From Calliphora vicina (taxonomy: Eukaryota > Arthropoda > Insecta > Diptera > Calliphoridae), in assembly GCF_958450345.1 (NCBI RefSeq), contig NC_088781.1, positions 25,831,857 through 25,895,856 of the forward strand: a stretch of 64,000 nucleotides of DNA. The letters are read 5' to 3'. Positions 50,401 to 57,071 of this stretch are shown piece by piece. The notes under the pieces were generated by a model. The model was not told the origin of the DNA. It worked only from the letters and a program-made list of their open reading frames with translations, and ran no database searches. Within the stretch, counting starts at the first letter, position 1, and the number at the start of each line of letters is the position of its first letter. The translations under genes and the position numbers were made by a program.

Positions 50401-52427
50401 TATTTTTTTTGGAAAAAGAATTTATGAAAAAAAAAAAAATTTTTTATGAAAAAAAAATTCGGGTTAAAAAATATTTTTTTCCGATTTTGACCCATTGTAT
50501 GTCCAACTTACTATGGTCTTATATACGTCGTTGTAAAGGTCTTTCAAATATCTATCATTAGATATCCATATTGTCTATATTAATGACTTAGTAATCCAGA
50601 TTAGGTCAAAATCAGAAAACTTATATATACCCTTGCCACTCATGGTGAAGGGTATACAAATTAAAAAAAATACGTTTTCATGTCTTTCTGAAACTAAATT
50701 ATTAAAAAGATCTGTATTTACTATATTTAAAGTTACAATAGGGTCTAGATATATAAAAATCAATAATAAAGAAATATTTCTAAAAATTCCATTCCGTAAA
50801 AATTAAAAAAAAGTATTTCGGAGGGTGGCAAAAATTTTTTTACAAAGACATTCCCCAGAAGTTTCTTTTAATGCTGTATATAGTCATTGGACTGCTTTAG
50901 TAAAGCAGTAAAATATTAAAAAAAAAATAACGAAAATATGATTCAAAATTTGTTGAACTTCTGGCGCATCTGTCGAGAAAACGAAATGTCCAATTGAAAA
51001 CTCCATTTGTATTGGAGGAGAGCAGATTGTCAGCTTCCGAAAAAACTTAGTTTTTCCAAATTCTGAAGATACCGATTTTCATAATTTTGTCCACCTAGAT
51101 TTTGATTTGGAACCACAGTGTGTATGTCGCTTACGATAAAATTCCTTTTGATATTTTGAGAAATCTAAAATATCAGTTGGTCCATAAATCTCTAATTTCA
51201 GTATTAAAAAATATGATTTCGGGCATTTGGCCGCTGCGGCTTCAATTTTCACACACCCTTCGCAGCAAATCAGGCTGTATTTCAGAAATAACGCACGGAA
51301 CATTCGCTTACAGTGCTCAGAAAAAATAATGTAAATATGTTATTAATACATCAATATATCCGCTATAGTCCAGCTTCGGTTGCTATTTAAAATCGGCCTA
51401 CAACTAGCTGAGATATGAGCAAAAAACCGCGACTACCTCGATTATCTATTTTATATCTGGATTGCTGGATTCACAAAATAGACTTGTGCTTAAAAGTTCA
51501 ATTCAATGGCTCCTTTTAATGCATAGTTTCAAAATTAAATAGGTAGCTCTTCTAGTTCAATCGCTCTTTTTGACTTTTGAACTACATATTATATTTATAC
51601 TGTTAGAATTCGTATAAAAATAAGCTGGAAAAACAACGAGATCACTCTTTTAGTTCAGAGTTAAAAACTGAACAAAATGAGCAAACGATTTGAACTAGTT
51701 CTTTTAGTTCCAAAAATTGAACCATTCAATTGAACTAGTTCTTTCATGAACTACCTAAGTCTTCTAGTATATAAGATTGTGCCGAATCTAAGAATATCGC
51801 TCATACTTGCTTTTACAAACATTGTGTTAAATATTTATCTTAAAGTTAATGTACTTTGGTGAAGGGTACTACTTGTCCCGAATTGGTCAATTTTTATTTT
51901 TAAAGTAAGCAATCATCCATATATATTAAACTAAAGAATGGTACTTAATCAGGAGCTCAACTTCAGTAAATTTTAAAACCATAAAAATTCCATATGAAAT
52001 TTCCAAAAACACAGTGTTTAGTGAAAACCTAAAAGTGTTTAGTGAATGCATCTGTAGTATTAAAAAAAAAATACAAAATTTATAAATTTTCCACACATTT
52101 TTATATCATTTTTCCAAAGTGATTTACATAATAAACAGCAAATACTTAAATTATTTGTTTGGTAAGAGTATTTATCCTGGTACTTACCCTGTTTATTATG
52201 TTGCCATCACCGATTCTTAAAATGTTATTTAATGTTGAACTGGATGTGGAGCTAATGGCTGATGGGATTGTGGCTACTGCTGATGAGGCTGCCACAGCTC
52301 CAGCTGCTGATGATGCTGTTGCAGCTAAAGCAGCGGAGGAATTGGCAACATAATGTGCTGTTGCATATTCAACTTGCAATTGAACTGCTGCTAATAGGAT
52401 TATAAAAATTAAATGCCAACAAAACAT
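16715..52427 (-). CDS. GPR158-type class C orphan receptor (smog/CG31760-like), whole gene
   Basis: Twelve coding exons, all with GT/AG ends and matching phases: 52427-52188, 43772-43586, 40996-40795, 34139-33776, 32279-31987, 31907-31754, 23087-22978, 22004-21860, 21780-21572, 18047-17798, 17726-17512, 17444-16715. Together they give 1032 positions, with an in-frame TGA at position 809. The order is signal peptide (1-25), low-complexity linker, Cache-like ectodomain (about 81-331), Cys-rich stalk (332-428), seven membrane segments (about 430-700), coiled coil (about 710-735) and acidic Ser/Thr-rich tail. This is the layout of GPR158/GPR179 and the fly proteins Smog and CG31760. Such receptors bind RGS or G proteins rather than acting as typical glutamate receptors. 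I cannot decide between the two fly orthologues. No 5' untranslated exon was confirmed. Confidence 0.93.
17387..17389 (-). other. In-frame TGA-C: candidate readthrough stop in the receptor tail
   Basis: The codon lies between GTT and CGA in an otherwise open frame of exon 12. TGA followed by C is the most readthrough-prone stop context in Drosophila. If read as a stop, the protein is 808 residues; if passed or spliced out, it gains 223 or so residues. Confidence 0.7.
17512..17726 (-). CDS. Receptor exon 11: coiled coil and tail
   Basis: 215 bp, phase 0 to phase 2. It continues the coiled coil (EQIQKLAHQIEFMKTVHMQI) and then reads [20 protein letters not shown], a block conserved in this receptor family, followed by a polar Ser/Thr/Gln stretch. 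Flanked by very short introns (71 and 67 bp). Confidence 0.9.
17798..18047 (-). CDS. Receptor exon 10: membrane segment 7 and start of the tail
   Basis: 250 bp, phase 2 to phase 0. It completes segment 6 (ILIYPQAGPD) and encodes segment 7 with GFLRTQLSTTTTIALVFGPK, then a basic juxtamembrane stretch (RIFKGQGDKWDQKAKVR). It ends in the acidic SPDLYQENEELK, where a coiled coil begins. The CCCAG acceptor was chosen because it restores the His codon and the family sequence. Confidence 0.92.
18429..19298 (+). repeat. Dispersed repeat family R, near full-length copy
   Basis: Starts ATACCCTTCACCTTCGTGAG and ends GCTCTCTTACTTGTT. In between come recognisable modules: GACCCTATAAAGTATATAAG, a run of CCGTCTGTCCGTCTGTCTG, CAAATGGCTGAGATATG, GATATCTAATGATAGATATT and long A/T runs. 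No protein is encoded. The TGTCCGTCTGTC word and paired ends resemble non-coding repeats common in Diptera. Its flanks look like two halves of an M-family element. A 259-bp MITE sits inside it. Confidence 0.85.
18703..18961. mobile_element. MITE with CACCCCTATCG termini inside an R copy
   Basis: 259 bp with inverted ends CACCCCTATCG and CGATAGGGGTG. ATG flanks both sides (18700-18702, 18962-18964). Other R copies read GAGATATGAGGAAAAA at this point, so the empty site is known and the duplication is 3 bp. Confidence 0.88.
19299..20098 (-). mobile_element. Part of an M-family element (CAGTGAGGCAGAATC end)
   Basis: Minus-strand fragment whose end reads CAGTGAGGCAGAATCAA (complement at 20082-20098). 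It shares long blocks with 42015-43439 and 55491-57060, for example the words TATGGCAAAATTTTCAAATG and TTTGGATCCATAATTGATAT. Its other half appears to lie before 18429, split by R. Non-coding. Confidence 0.75.
20250..21305. mobile_element. Candidate non-autonomous TIR element
   Basis: Ends resemble each other inverted: CACACAGAAAAGAGATT on the left and AATCTGTTTTCTCTGTGTA on the right. ATTATGATT and CAACCGA words recur in opposite orientation nearer the ends. I cannot read a clear target duplication, and no protein is recognised. Confidence 0.45.
21572..21780 (-). CDS. Receptor exon 9: membrane segments 5 and 6
   Basis: 209 bp, phase 0 to phase 2. It encodes extracellular loop 2 with QCSYNWWDHSL, then [20 protein letters not shown] and the span ending YNIALVNITMVAL. 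The last codon is completed by exon 10 to give His. The motif [20 protein letters not shown] is characteristic of the family. Confidence 0.94.
21860..22004 (-). CDS. Receptor exon 8: loop and membrane segment 4
   Basis: 145 bp, phase 2 to phase 0. It encodes the basic second intracellular loop SLTYRVKSAHKVKLTDQQLL and the span WMVPILLVMLIYLGTWTISD. The 79-bp intron to exon 9 has a GTAAGC donor. Confidence 0.92.
22200..22720 (+). repeat. R-family 3' end with an adjoining dispersed repeat
   Basis: Bases 22500-22720 are the A/T-rich part and terminus of R (GATTCGTCACAGCCGAATAT, then CTCTCTTACTTGTT). Bases 22340-22450 resemble 25270-25370 (CAAAATGTNNNN...CTAACTCAGNGAGTTCT), another dispersed family. 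Both lie in the 973-bp intron between receptor exons 7 and 8. Confidence 0.7.
22978..23087 (-). CDS. Receptor exon 7: membrane segment 3
   Basis: 110 bp, phase 0 to phase 2. It encodes MVAIFPFLDTTWC and ITKWTRHMGFCITYTSLLMK. The Cys at the top of the helix is the usual partner for an extracellular-loop-2 Cys (QCSYNWW in exon 9). The TKW.RH.GF.I.YT.LL.KTWR pattern is diagnostic of this receptor group. Confidence 0.93.
23830..24985 (+). pseudogene. Decayed RTE-like LINE reverse transcriptase
   Basis: Translated fragments in shifting frames match the domain in order: GVDEISAELLKSD, then a short KKGGLKNLNYWRGITLL, EQVGFRPHKSTIDHI, FIDFKKAFDKLNHDVIW, GVRQGCVLSPFLFN, a DDICLLAYSY catalytic-loop remnant and SGSGEDIDNRLQKA with the later thumb region. 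These are motifs of RTE-type non-LTR retrotransposon polymerases. Frameshifts and stops are frequent, so it is dead. It is opposite in direction to the host gene and lies wholly in its intron. Confidence 0.85.
25270..25620. repeat. Dispersed non-coding repeat with TGTCCGTC-type core
   Basis: Contains AACTCAGGGAGTTCTTGACC and, inverted relative to R, GACAGACGGACGGACATAGC followed by GAATCTTATGAGGATTC. A similar arrangement in the other orientation occurs at 61467-61606. Related to but distinct from family R. No coding potential. Confidence 0.55.
27560..28335 (+). pseudogene. Decayed mariner transposase, copy 1
   Basis: Starts at ATG 27568 with MKNFVPTKSHMREV followed by an in-frame TAG, then YHLKKCAAEAHRLLTKAHGE, RCGDFDTQDKGCPGQPKKFE, and after further breaks HHDIARPHA and YKPDVAPSEYYLFRSMQNAL. 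These are the helix-turn-helix and the second and third acidic motifs of mariner (DD34D) transposases. Stops and frameshifts make it inactive. The end near SKEEQFFW and GNHMLPE is still readable in another frame. Located in receptor intron 6. Confidence 0.88.
28340..28589. mobile_element. Foldback MITE, GGGGGATTCAAACGG family, copy 1
   Basis: 250 bp with long inverted ends: GGGGGATTCAAACGGTCTGC on the left and its exact complement on the right, extending through ATTAGGTCGTATTGTCATAA. The inner part is AT-rich with inverted GTTTAAAC words. I cannot read a convincing target duplication. It sits right at the 3' end of the mariner remnant. A diverged relative is at 57195-57573. Confidence 0.85.
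30465..31712. repeat. 24-bp palindromic minisatellite, array 1
   Basis: About 50 tandem units of 24 bp, each containing TTGACTATTCTATAGTCAA followed by AGACTA. Each unit has 8-base arms TTGACTAT and ATAGTCAA around TCT, so every repeat can form a small hairpin. The central part is almost uniform; the ends are degenerate, with variants such as CAATTGAGTATT and ACTAAAGACTACGG. The array lies in receptor intron 6 and stops about 40 bp from exon 6. Confidence 0.95.
31754..31907 (-). CDS. Receptor exon 6: membrane segments 1 and 2
   Basis: 154 bp, phase 2 to phase 0. It encodes two hydrophobic spans, ISLLTISVGCALGCCILAGY and PIFLLITLIGCAIMYLE, joined by the basic loop HHRRVKVFK. The GTGAGT donor at 31753 is only about 40 bp from the start of a minisatellite array. 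Confidence 0.93.
31987..32279 (-). CDS. Receptor exon 5: Cys-rich stalk
   Basis: 293 bp, phase 0 to phase 2. It encodes CDYRLPTSDS, then WSRGAYQCLCRRGFYS and CLQCAPGCDSCTGPEPC, the Cys-rich EGF-like module that links the ectodomain to the first membrane helix. It ends DYNWPFR, with the Arg codon split. Separated from exon 6 by only 79 bp. Confidence 0.94.
32443..33525. repeat. 23/24-bp palindromic minisatellite, array 2
   Basis: Same unit and orientation as array 1, but many units are 23 bp, ending GTCAAA instead of GTCAAGA, with variants TATTCTTTAGTC and GGCTCTTCTATAGTC. It fills most of the 1.5-kb intron between receptor exons 4 and 5. Frames reading LDYRIVN repeats on the minus strand are just translated repeat. 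Confidence 0.95.
33776..34139 (-). CDS. Receptor exon 4: core of the Cache-like ectodomain
   Basis: 364 bp ending in phase 0 at a GTGAGT donor. It contains the family signature YYKGWWTFPYFSCSL, then SYSIAIPP and GLRGFISIDIDVTGLRVNQC. These are typical of the GPR158-type extracellular domain, which has a Cache (PAS-like) fold and in mammals binds small ligands such as glycine. It ends with HKCHRDTMV. Confidence 0.93.
35735..36300 (+). repeat. Dispersed repeat family R, partial
   Basis: Begins near TTTTCCGTTTGTAATTTCTA and keeps the AAAGTATATATATTCTGGAG, GATATCTAATGATAGATATT and A/T-run modules. It lacks the CCGTCTGTC run and the GAATATAGCTCTC terminus, so it is truncated at both ends or diverged. 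Confidence 0.75.
36380..38479. mobile_element. 2.1-kb element with about 380-bp terminal inverted repeats
   Basis: Left end TTTTTTATGGGCCCCCAAAG and right end CTTTGGGGGCCCATAAAAAA. Similarity continues about 380 bp on each side through GTGTCATCAGTTTTTGGTTA, GCCGTATCACAAA-like words, AAAGCTTTCTTTTGGAAAAA and GTTGTAGCTACGG up to GCTACAAAGT. The middle 1.3 kb is AT-rich with no recognised transposase. Arms have diverged by perhaps 10-15 percent with indels, so the insertion is not recent. Class is uncertain. Confidence 0.85.
38491..38720. repeat. 26-bp minisatellite, about nine units
   Basis: Units read GAACAGTCGACCGAAGTCTC then TGTCTT, with considerable variation (GAATAGACGACTGAAG, AAACAGTTGGCCGAAG). 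Spacing is a steady 26 bp. The array begins 11 bp beyond the right end of the 2.1-kb inverted-repeat element. Confidence 0.88.
40095..40341. mobile_element. MITE, CCCAATAAGCA family, copy 1
   Basis: 247 bp with inverted ends CCCAATAAGCATTTTC and GGTGATGCTTATTGGG, and inner inverted words TTGAATT/AATTCAA and TTCAAG/CTTGAA. TTT lies on both sides, a possible 3-bp duplication. A second copy, in opposite orientation, lies at 61639-61915. Confidence 0.8.
40795..40996 (-). CDS. Receptor exon 3: ectodomain
   Basis: 202 bp, entering in phase 1 and leaving in phase 2. It encodes LSDALAKGLLSDDYTTGARI and ends KKPSQMYPW, with the last Trp codon completed by exon 4. It has an N-glycosylation motif (NIT) and the pair WW followed by a basic stretch. 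Upstream acceptor CCACCTACAG, donor GTAAGTAA. Confidence 0.9.
41297..42010. repeat. GC-richer dispersed repeat family S, copy 1
   Basis: About 700 bp clearly less AT-rich than its surroundings. It shares blocks with 62640-63155, for example CATCAGTAGTTTAACCAA against CATCAGTCATTTAACCAA, GAAGTGACC and CAGCTGCGAATTTAAA. I found no intact protein motif; it could be the 3' part of a retrotransposon. It is bracketed by two near-identical 41-bp segments (41256-41297, 42031-42070). Confidence 0.65.
42015..43439 (+). mobile_element. M-family element with CAGTRGGGCAGAAT termini
   Basis: 1.4 kb with short inverted ends CAGTGGGGCAGAAT and ATTCTGCCCTACTG. The body holds words shared with 19299-20098 and 55491-57060 (TTGGACCGAATGGACTCGAA, AATTTTGGACCGAATG, GAGAACATTTTGGTATAAAA). 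It encodes no recognisable transposase. CAGTR termini suggest a Tc1/mariner-type non-autonomous element, but I could not read TA duplications. Confidence 0.7.
43586..43772 (-). CDS. Receptor exon 2: start of the ectodomain
   Basis: 187 bp with a polypyrimidine tract and CAACAG before it and GTAAGTG after it. It encodes DAIEQSLVTIHDIATENLGT and then LYRPLQVPINSERYDSSRQK, ending in phase 1. This is the first helix region of the Cache-like domain. Conserved features and perfect phase joining make it secure. Confidence 0.9.
45836..47025 (+). repeat. Dispersed repeat family R, full copy with nested MITE
   Basis: Begins ATACCCTTCACCTTCGTGAG and ends GCTCTCTTACTTGTT, with all R modules, interrupted by a 480-bp MITE at 45926-46405. 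Without that insert it is about 710 bp. Confidence 0.87.
45926..46405. mobile_element. Mariner-type MITE inside an R copy
   Basis: 480 bp. The left end CAGTACCCCAAGAAAGTCTA and right end, read inverted, CAGTAGCCCAATAAAGGCTA continue into CATACAGGAA on both sides. TA lies at each border (45924-45925, 46406-46407), and uninterrupted R copies read AAAGTATATATATTCTGG here. A TA duplication and CAGT ends fit Tc1/mariner elements. No transposase. Confidence 0.9.
47228..47720. mobile_element. 493-bp near-perfect palindromic foldback element
   Basis: Ends ATACACGCAGAGAAAAAATA and its exact complement. The arms run about 210 bp each with few mismatches, through GGGCATGGTTACTGTAACCA and CATGATTGTGGTAACCATAA, to a short centre near CAGATTATGATAAGCC. 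Many internal copies of GGTTACNGTAACC make each arm palindromic in itself. TA flanks are possible. No coding capacity. Confidence 0.9.
48067..49436. mobile_element. TIR element with GCACRGTGG termini
   Basis: Ends GTCGCACAGTGGCTCATTTT and, inverted, CGACGCACGGTGGTTCATAT share about 45 bp including TTTCATCGGCCAAAA. The interior holds another dispersed repeat starting AACAAGTAAGGAAGTATG at about 48345, with two tandem copies about 150 bp apart of GATTTTCGGAAGNGGGTCTT then ATATGGGAGCTAT. No transposase seen. Confidence 0.7.
50054..51120. mobile_element. TIR element with CACTGTGGTTCC termini enclosing an R copy
   Basis: The left end CACTGTGGTTCCAAATCAAA continues through ATCTAGGTGGACAAAATTAT; the right end is the same inverted, ending GATTTGGAACCACAGTG. 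The inverted ends are about 43 bp. An R copy in minus orientation sits inside at 50217-50656. Flanking bases do not show a clear duplication. Confidence 0.8.
50217..50656 (-). repeat. Dispersed repeat family R, minus orientation, truncated
   Basis: Begins AACAAGTAAGAGAGCTATAT (the R terminus inverted) and runs through the A/T runs to GATTAGGTCAAAATCAG, then TATACCCTTGCCACTCATGG and GAAGGGTATAC. The CCGTCTGTC module is missing. Confidence 0.82.
52188..52427 (-). CDS. Receptor exon 1: signal peptide and Ala/Ser linker
   Basis: Eighty codons, ending exactly in phase 0 at a GTAAGTA donor. The start gives MFCWHLIFIILLAAVQLQ, a clear signal peptide. The next 45 residues are an Ala/Ser run of low complexity (SSAALAATASSAAGAVAASS), probably unfolded. 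Exon 2 begins in phase 0, which supports this start and donor. A long overlapping reading frame lies just upstream (52369-52956). Confidence 0.85.
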
Positions 52428-52956
52428 GTTTAAATGTTGTTTTTAATGAAAACACTTCTGACAGCAATGACGTTTGTGTTGATGACGTTGTTAAGGATGA
52501 TGTACTAGCTGTTGCTGCTTTTGTTGTTCGAAATAATGAGTCCAACAATGGCAAAGTGGAGTTAATATAATTCCGTTTATTATTCGATTTAATAAAATTG
52601 TGGCAAGAACTTGTTGCTGTTTGCCACGTAATACAAGTGGTATTTGAAGGAGACGAAGCAGAAGAAGAAGAATTATTTAAACATGAACTGTTATGGCAAA
52701 CTGTTGAATTTCCTGTTGTTATTGTTGCCTCAGTTGTAGTAGTAGTTTTTGTTGTTTGTCTTAACTTCCGTTGTGCTAAGTTGAAAGTATTTTTATTTTT
52801 GTTGCTTTCGTTTTTGTTATTATTATGCTTATTGTTGTTATTATTAATGGTGTTGTAGACGTTTGTTTTTGTTGTTGTTGTTGTTGTGTTGGCATTATTC
52901 AGGCTTATGGTAGCCATATTGTAAGCAAGCATTTCATTGTTGTTGTTATTATTCAT
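52369..52956 (-). other. Long upstream reading frame overlapping the receptor start
   Basis: A 195-codon frame beginning MNNNNNNEMLAYNM, rich in Asn, Thr and Ser (TTTTTT, NNNNNKHNNN). It ends 59 bp inside receptor exon 1 in a different frame. Composition follows CAA/AAC trinucleotide runs, so it may be an accident of the repeat. If transcribed as leader, translation of it would affect use of the receptor ATG at 52427. Confidence 0.35.
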
Positions 52957-53050
52957 ATGGGTAGTAAGTAGTAGTAGTTGTATTTTGTTGTTGTTGTTGC
53001 TGTTACTTTTGCTGTTCCTGTCACTGCTGTAAATCTTACTGAAATTAAAC
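52430..53050 (-). promoter_or_regulatory. Probable 5' leader of the receptor gene, CAA-repeat rich
   Basis: Upstream of the receptor ATG on the minus strand, rich in CAA, ACT and AAC triplets, a composition common in long fly leaders. Near 53035 the minus strand reads ATTTCAGTAAGATTT, which could be a 3' or 5' splice site of a leader exon. I cannot locate the transcription start. Confidence 0.4.
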
Positions 53051-53646
53051 GAAAATAAATGGGGGAAAATTTATTTTATTTTATTTGCCAGTGAAAAATG
53101 AAATTTAATTGCAAGAGTGTTGACATTAACAGGTCTGTATACATTCATAGTAATTTATCGTAATTGTAATGAAATAAAAATAACTTACAGCAAGAATTAT
53201 TAGCTTATAAATTAAACAAAAAAATCTAGACAAGATTTTGTTTTATTTTTAGAAAAATATACAAAAAAACGGATTAAATTTTTCTCTAAATTGGCCATTT
53301 TTTACAAAATGTTCAAATTTATTTTAGAAAACTGATTTCTTAATAAAACTTAACATTTTTTTAACTCCATTTTAAAACATGTTAAGTCGATTTACTTTGT
53401 TTTAATATTTAATTAATTGATAGTAATTGCACTGGCCAATCAAAAGTTATTAAATTTTGTTTCTAAATTGCATTTTTATAATTTTCTTTAAATATTTAGT
53501 GAATTAAAAATTCGGCTTTTAGTGAAAAATCTTTATTTTGTGAAAAATTAAGGTTCTATTTGTATACACTTCTCCAACATTTTTTTTAAACGAATTTTTT
53601 TACTCCAAAATTTATTTTTCATCGAACACTTTTTCACCCAATTTTT

Positions 53647-54436
53647 ATACCCTTCACCTTCGTGAGAAAGGTATACTATATAAGATTGTCATTCCGTTTG
53701 TTATTTCCACAATATAATTTTCCTACCCTATAAAGTATATATATTCTGGATCCTTATAGATAGCGGAGTCGATTAAGCCATGTCCGCATGTCTGCCTGTC
53801 TATCTGTCTGTCTGTCCGTCTGTCTGTTGAAATCAATTTTATGAAGACCCCAGATATCTTCGGGAACCAAATTTTCAATAATTCTGTCAGCCATGCTTAC
53901 AAGAAGTTTCCTATTTAAAATGAGCAAAATCGGTCCACAAATGGCTGAGATATGAGGAAAAAACCAGAACAACCTCGATTTTTGACCTATATATGGATTA
54001 CTAATTCATTAATATAGACAATATGGATATCTAATGATAGATATTTCAAAGACCTTTGCAACGACGTATATAAGAATCGGAAAAAATATGTTTTAATACG
54101 AATTTTTTTCAACAAAAAAAAAATTTTGAAAAACAAAAAATTTATTTTTTTTTAATTTGAAACATTTAGGGCCATTATTACAACTTGCCGTTATAGTTAA
54201 AGGTAACTTTAAGCTATAGAAAATGTACCTTAAAGGTAACTTTAACTATAACGGCAAGTTGTAATAATGGCCCTTAAAATAACAATTCGAAAAAAAAAAT
54301 TTGTCCAAAAAATTAAAAAAACAACTTTGGAAAAAAAAAATTTGGTTTACCTAAAAATATTTAAAATTTGTATTTTGAAGTATAATTTGGTGAAGGGTAT
54401 ATAAGATTCGGCACAGCCGAATATAGCTCTCTTACT
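53647..54436 (+). repeat. Dispersed repeat family R, full copy with nested hairpin MITE
   Basis: Starts ATACCCTTCACCTTCGTGAG, carries an expanded CTGTCTGTCTGTCCGTCTG run, and ends AATATAGCTCTCTTACT. It holds the 105-bp MITE at 54169-54273. A second, minus-orientation R fragment follows at once (54570-54794), making an inverted pair. Confidence 0.87.
54169..54273. mobile_element. 105-bp hairpin MITE, PIF/Harbinger-like
   Basis: Near-perfect inverted repeat: GGGCCATTATTACAACTTGC at the left and the complement at the right, arms about 47 bp and a loop of about 11 bp. TTA on both sides (54166-54168, 54274-54276). A TTA duplication with GGGCC-like ends is typical of PIF/Harbinger MITEs. Confidence 0.9.
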
Positions 54437-54569
54437 AAAGAAATAACTTTTTTGCATTTTTATTTTTTGAAAAAATTTTATTTTTTTTTAATTTTTTTTT
54501 AAATTAAATTTTTTTTTTTTTTTTAAATTTTAATTTTTTTTTAAATTTAAAAAAAAATAGGTTTGTTTT

Positions 54570-54794
54570 TTAAAATTTTTTTTTTGGTGAAAAAAAATTC
54601 GGTTTAAAAAATATTTTTTACGATTTTGATCGAGGTTGTCCTGGTTTTTTCTCATATCTCATCCATTTGTAGACCGATTTTGCTGATTTTAATTAGCAAA
54701 CTTCTCGAAAGCAAGTCTAACAGAATTATTGAAGATTTGGATCCCGAAGATATAAGGGGTCTTCAGAAAATTGATTTCAACAGACGGACAGACG
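54570..54794 (-). repeat. Dispersed repeat family R, minus-orientation fragment
   Basis: Reads GATCGAGGTTGTCCTGGTTT, GAATTATTGAAGATTTGGAT and TTGATTTCAACAGACGGACA, the complement of the middle of R. It lacks both termini. Confidence 0.8.
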
Positions 54795-55490
54795 ATAAAA
54801 AGATTGAAATAAATGTGTAATTTCTAAACGGTTAGACCGGTTTGAATAAAATTTCACATGCGCAAAGAAGAAGTGTTGTCGTGTTTATGTTTTGAAAATG
54901 TACCTCATGGCCCTACTAGGATCGCGGACAGAGGTCCCTAAATATTTTGTATTCTATTTCTTGGTTTGTGTTCCGATTTCAAACAAATTACATGTATAGA
55001 ATCTCCTCGTCGTAGATATCAAGTATCTGTTATAGCTTAGGAGATATTCGCATTTTAAAATTAAATTTTCAACACTTTTACCCTTTCTACTCCAGTACTA
55101 TTTTCTTTGTCAAATAAAAAAGAATTGTTTAAAAAAATGACTGAGTCCAAAGTTATATGTATTTGAATTTAAAAAGGCGATTTTTCGTTACTTTTCTGGG
55201 AAAAAAGTATCTTTTTCTTTTTAAGTTAGCTAAAAAATTTCTAAGAAGATGTATAAGGAATTTAATCTTTTTCAAAAGCGCCCTTGTTAGGCCTATTAGG
55301 CCCAAATTCAAAACATAAATTCGACAACAATTCCTCTTATGACTAACCGCATAGAAGTTACAGATTTCCTCTTTATTTCCCTCTTTATTTTTCTATGCCA
55401 TTGTAATTGTGTCATGTTACGTATGATTATTATTAATTAAATTAATATTAATCATACGCATCATATCAATTTTTCATTAATTACATTGCA

Positions 55491-57060
55491 CAGTGAGGCA
55501 GAATCATTTAAATCTGGCATTTTTAAACGGCTAGTTCGATCGGGATAAAATTTGACGTGGACGTAGCCAAGGAGTATTCGAGTTTAAGTTATTATAATGG
55601 ACCCTACAAATGTTCCAGAGGTGGCGCTATGGGAGTATCTTCGACATGAACAAGTTTTGTTCCCATCCGATTTCAAACATTTTCATATTATTGGAAAGCG
55701 CTAAGATTTGAAAAAAAACAGGCTTGCGTGTGCTCTTTATCTCTTATAATTTCCGAATTATAGGCATTTCAAAATTGAAATTTTACAATTTTGCCATACC
55801 TTGGTCCGCTTTTTTAAAAATATAGTGCGTAATTTTGGACCGAATGGACTCGAATTTATTTTGTTAGTTAGACAACTAAATTACCAATAATGTAAAAAAG
55901 GTTTCAGAGCAATATCGATTATGGATCCAAAAATAAACTTAAATCTTTTTTTTTTTATTTTCTTTAAGAACATATAAGAATTTTATAAGGTTCCTCATGT
56001 AAACGCTTAAATGCCTCGCAAACTGTGCAATCTGTGCATTTTTACACTCTCGCAAATGAACTGTCAAAAAATGTATGGAAATTCGTTTGCACAACCCCGA
56101 TAAGTTTGCGCGACAATTTAGACTCGCAAACTTGAATTTATTGTGCATTTGATGAATCAGCTGCTTTTGTTTACTTTTATTAATAAGAAATAAAAATCAA
56201 ATAAAATATAAAAATGTTGTGCATGTGAAAATTGTGTAACTTTGGAACAGAATGATAGCATTAAATGGCATTGTGTATGAAAACATTAACCAACAGCTAG
56301 AATATAAACAAAATCTTGCAAACTCTGTATATCACCGTTTGTGCGAAAGATTTAACTTTCATTCAACATTTTTAAAATTAAAATTTATACAATTTGAAAA
56401 ATTTGTTAAGGCTTTTGTTGAATTTATTTTTATTTGACATTTATATCAAATAGAGAGAAATTTAATGTATAAACTTGCACAACATTGATAAGGTGGGTTC
56501 ATGAAACACGTCGCACAAATTTGCACAATTGAACAAATGGCAAACATAAGCGTTTAAATGAGTACCCTTTATATTTTTATATAAGGCTTATTTACGGAGA
56601 ACATTTTGGTATAAAAAACATGTTCTATTTTTTGAATATGTCTCCCCTAAGCTTTCCGTAATTTGACCTATTATTGTTATCAAAATTCTAACTTTGGTCC
56701 ATATGTTATAAAATCTCAAAGCTGGGATCAGAAAACAAAAAGCAACTTTGGAAACCCTGATGTGTTCCCTATTTACTCCAAAGTATTTTCCCAGCCCCGA
56801 AGGAAATGTGGACCTTATGGACAAAATTGTAAAAAATCAAGTTTTGGGATTTTTGCTCAAATTTTTAGGAATTGTGGGATTCTCTTTGAACTATTTACGT
56901 GTTGTTTACACTTTGTTCATTGTGTTAAAGATTAAAGATAAAGAATTTATTACATATTACATATTTATTGAGTTTCTAAAACTAAAATTTGAATAGGATT
57001 GCAAATATTAGGAATAATTTGATCCACATTTATTCCGAACTATAATTTTTTGTTTAGATA
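55491..57060 (+). mobile_element. M-family element, interrupted by another insertion
   Basis: Starts CAGTGAGGCAGAATCATTTA and shares the blocks listed for 42015-43439, including GTTAGTTAGACAACTAAATT and GAACATTTTGGTATAAAA. The other terminus is not found, and the region runs into an R fragment at 57072. A roughly 580-bp insertion splits it at about 55990-56570. Confidence 0.65.
55990..56570. mobile_element. Candidate TIR element inside the M copy
   Basis: Ends resemble each other inverted: GGTTCCTCATGTAAACGCTT and GGGTACTCATTTAAACGCTT (complement of 56548-56567). The other M copies run straight across this point. Interior words GCGCGACAAT, TCGCAAAC and GTTTGCACAA recur. No target duplication can be read with certainty. 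Confidence 0.6.
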
Positions 57061-57071
57061 AGTTAATTTTA

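Larger units (their letters stand above)
43773..52187. other. Receptor intron 1, 8.4 kb
   Basis: Holds R copies (45836-47025, 50217-50656), a 493-bp palindrome, and TIR elements at 48067-49436 and 50054-51120. Bases 44,260-44,950 share words with 39,830-40,080 (TTACTAGCTACCTAACTGG against TTAGCTACCTAACTAGC), another dispersed family. 51,340-52,150 is degenerate R-like sequence and AT-rich filler. No exon is seen. Confidence 0.65.
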
